Source: Vibrio plantisponsor (GTDB lineage: Bacteria; Pseudomonadota; Gammaproteobacteria; Enterobacterales; Vibrionaceae). From it: DNA of 64,000 nucleotides. Of the stretch, positions 62,668-64,000 are shown piece after piece. Location: the NCBI RefSeq assembly GCF_013041605.1, contig NZ_JABEQC010000007.1, forward strand, positions 186,001 through 250,000. Reading direction: 5' to 3'. Made by a program: the position numbers and the translations under genes. The number at the start of each line of letters is the position of its first letter. Position 1 is the stretch's first letter. The notes below the pieces were generated by a model. It saw only the letters and a list, made by a program, of their open reading frames with translations, was not told the origin of the DNA and did not search any database.

Positions 62668-63267
62668 CTAGAAAAAACTCTGCTCTACGATTACGGTATC
62701 GCCAGGCTGCACAGGATGAGTGAGCTCAACGTCTTCAATTACTTCATTTGTCGCACCCGAACGAATACTGATATCGTCTCGGTCTGCACGGTCAGTAAAA
62801 CCGCCAGCAATCGCAATCGCCTGTTCTACTGTTAATCTTGGTTGGAACTCATAACCGTTGGGTGACGTCACCTCACCAAAAATATAAAACAGACGGAAAG
62901 ATTCCATATTGATGGTAACCATCGGGTTCAACAGATAGTCACCACGTAAACGTTCTTCTATCTCAGTTTCAATGGCACTTGGAGTACGACCAGCGATGAC
63001 TACCTCACCAATATAAGGAAAGTTAACCACGCCAGACTTACTGACTTTAAACTTCATAGACATATCCGGCTCACCGTAAACGATGATTTCAATTCTGTCG
63101 CCGGTACCCAAAAAGTAATCATCCAAGTTTTCATGCACTTGAGGATTCGCTTGTTGCGAAGATGCCTGCTGTTCATTTGCTGCACCCAAAACTTGCTGCA
63201 CTGCTTCCTCAGCCATTAGAGGCAAAGACAAAACCAAAGTAAGAAGAAATACCAACCATTTACGCAT
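62668..63267 (-). CDS. Wza-like polysaccharide export protein
   Basis: A 199-residue secreted protein with a signal peptide (WLVFLLTLVLSLPLMA before EEAVQQ). The polysaccharide export domain starts DDYFLGTGDRIEIIVYGEPDMSMKFKV and is followed by an SLBB-type repeat (FYIFGEVTSPNGYEFQPRLTVEQAIAIAGGF). It lacks the lipobox and the C-terminal membrane helix of full-length Wza (379), so export must involve another outer-membrane part, perhaps the barrel encoded just upstream. It directly follows the barrel gene. Confidence 0.9.
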   Translation of the reverse strand: MRKWLVFLLTLVLSLPLMAEEAVQQVLGAANEQQASSQQANPQVHENLDDYFLGTGDRIEIIVYGEPDMSMKFKVSKSGVVNFPYIGEVVIAGRTPSAIETEIEERLRGDYLLNPMVTINMESFRLFYIFGEVTSPNGYEFQPRLTVEQAIAIAGGFTDRADRDDISIRSGATNEVIEDVELTHPVQPGDTVIVEQSFF

Positions 63268-64000
63268 CTATATTTGCACCTTTAACTGCAACTCGACATA
63301 CGATTGGTCATAACCTAATCGTCTGATAATCGAATACTGATCAAATTCACCGATGTTGAGTACATCTATATCTTCATTTGAGCTGAACTTTTTCCACTGG
63401 TAGTTCATTTCGAAACGAATAGACGGTCTGAAATCATAACCAATCGCGAACTTCGCCGTTTTGGTCTTGTCGTATCGGTTGTTGTCTTCAACACGATAAT
63501 CTTCCGTCTCATATTCATAGCTTATGGTGGTAGAAAAACGATCTACCCACCAAAAATGTTGCCAAGAAATGCCGTAGATCCCATCTAGGATGTAACCACC
63601 TTCTTGCCTTGGGTCTTTAACACGTTGAGAAGTGTGCAGAGACCAAATATCTTGTTTTAGTGGCTTCCACTCCAACGCAATATTCCAGTTGGCGCCCGTG
63701 AAACTTTCTGAACGGTCATTTTCGGGAAACGCTTTGTACAAAGCGGCAATATCCGCTTCTATGGTCGTTTTACCGCTTCTGACACTTTTAATACCAAACA
63801 ACAGATAATATTCGTTACTGTCCTTGCGCTTATTGGCTTGATAGTGACGACGGTTAGTGATCAAACTGTAGCGGAATCGACTGTCGTCACTGTACTGGTC
63901 AAATAACTCAATTAGCCCTGTAGTTTCTTGCCACTCTTGCTCTAATACATATTGGTAAAAGTCATTATCCTTGAGTTGAATATGGTCTTTGTCATCATAA
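63268..64000 (-). CDS. Outer-membrane beta-barrel protein of the exopolysaccharide operon (partial)
   Basis: The frame runs from the stop at 63268 without interruption to the right edge of the window, so the N-terminus is missing; a TTG-initiated reading at 63864 is only an internal start. At least 243 residues are present. Repeating strands with alternating aromatic and polar residues (IALEWKPLKQDIWSLHTSQR, FAIGYDFRPSIRFEMNYQWKK, YVELQLKVQI) mark an outer-membrane barrel of the type at the head of Vibrio exopolysaccharide operons. It probably works with the short Wza protein. Confidence 0.85.
   Translation of the reverse strand, partial: YDDKDHIQLKDNDFYQYVLEQEWQETTGLIELFDQYSDDSRFRYSLITNRRHYQANKRKDSNEYYLLFGIKSVRSGKTTIEADIAALYKAFPENDRSESFTGANWNIALEWKPLKQDIWSLHTSQRVKDPRQEGGYILDGIYGISWQHFWWVDRFSTTISYEYETEDYRVEDNNRYDKTKTAKFAIGYDFRPSIRFEMNYQWKKFSSNEDIDVLNIGEFDQYSIIRRLGYDQSYVELQLKVQI

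Overview
The window reads as part of a Vibrio genome, most likely the second chromosome. The main signs are an adjacent luxP-luxQ pair (AI-2 quorum sensing), several small protein families that I know mainly from Vibrionaceae (DUF3319-like, DUF3389-like), an AT-rich base composition of the Vibrio type, and a gene mix (ddl, mgsA, helD, luxPQ, a polysaccharide locus) that in vibrios sits on chromosome 2. Species cannot be named from the sequence alone. I saw no tRNA, rRNA, CRISPR array, complete insertion sequence or prophage.

Layout. 1-3.7 kb: end of an unidentified gene, yciH with a DUF3319-like partner, a lone tyrosine recombinase with altered catalytic residues, ddl and a SPOR lipoprotein. 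3.7-10.8 kb: a Pat/YfiQ-type protein acetyltransferase behind two CRP-like sites, a LysR regulator, a 25-residue membrane peptide, a zinc-ribbon protein with an SgrR-like regulator, and a thioesterase/DUF3389-like pair. 10.8-18.3 kb: an M48 lipoprotein protease, an M50 protease, PhnA, two more small proteins, a LuxR/HapR-like site inside a long gene-free stretch, a 5'-nucleotidase-family enzyme and an OLD/YbjD-type ATPase-nuclease. 18.4-23 kb: ycdZ, a YeiE-like LysR regulator facing a FocA channel fused to CBS domains, and the yceJ-yceI operon. 23-29.9 kb: mostly small uncharacterised or stress-type genes (DUF2164, lipase, EAL phosphodiesterase, PfpI, OsmC, MazG, STAS, SH3-like). 30-37.3 kb: glgC, mgsA, pncA, helD and yccS; the mgsA/helD/yccS neighbourhood is also seen in enterics. 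37.4-42.1 kb: two small orphan proteins, then a cobQ-modABC operon. 42.2-52.6 kb: a beta-barrel protein, a PilZ protein, luxPQ, a TraF-like outer-membrane protein, yceH and small genes. 52.6-64 kb: a tightly packed minus-strand exopolysaccharide operon (beta-barrel, Wza, Wzz/Wzc-like, flippase, polymerase, three glycosyltransferases, a small membrane protein), ending near a secreted glycosidase-like DUF4832 protein. The operon continues beyond the right edge.

How it fits together. The right half holds parts of a surface-attachment circuit: AI-2 sensing (LuxPQ), c-di-GMP turnover (EAL) and reading (PilZ), and an exopolysaccharide assembly line. The left half is mainly carbon and redox housekeeping: protein acetylation, formate transport, glycogen synthesis and methylglyoxal formation. 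The observations I rate highest are the FocA-CBS fusion with an internal ribosome-binding site and an overlapping upstream mini-ORF, the recombinase with three substituted catalytic positions, the co-polymerase whose kinase domain has lost Walker A, a 95-residue protein resembling the two ends of a flagellar rod protein, and a candidate sRNA locus next to a LuxR-type site.
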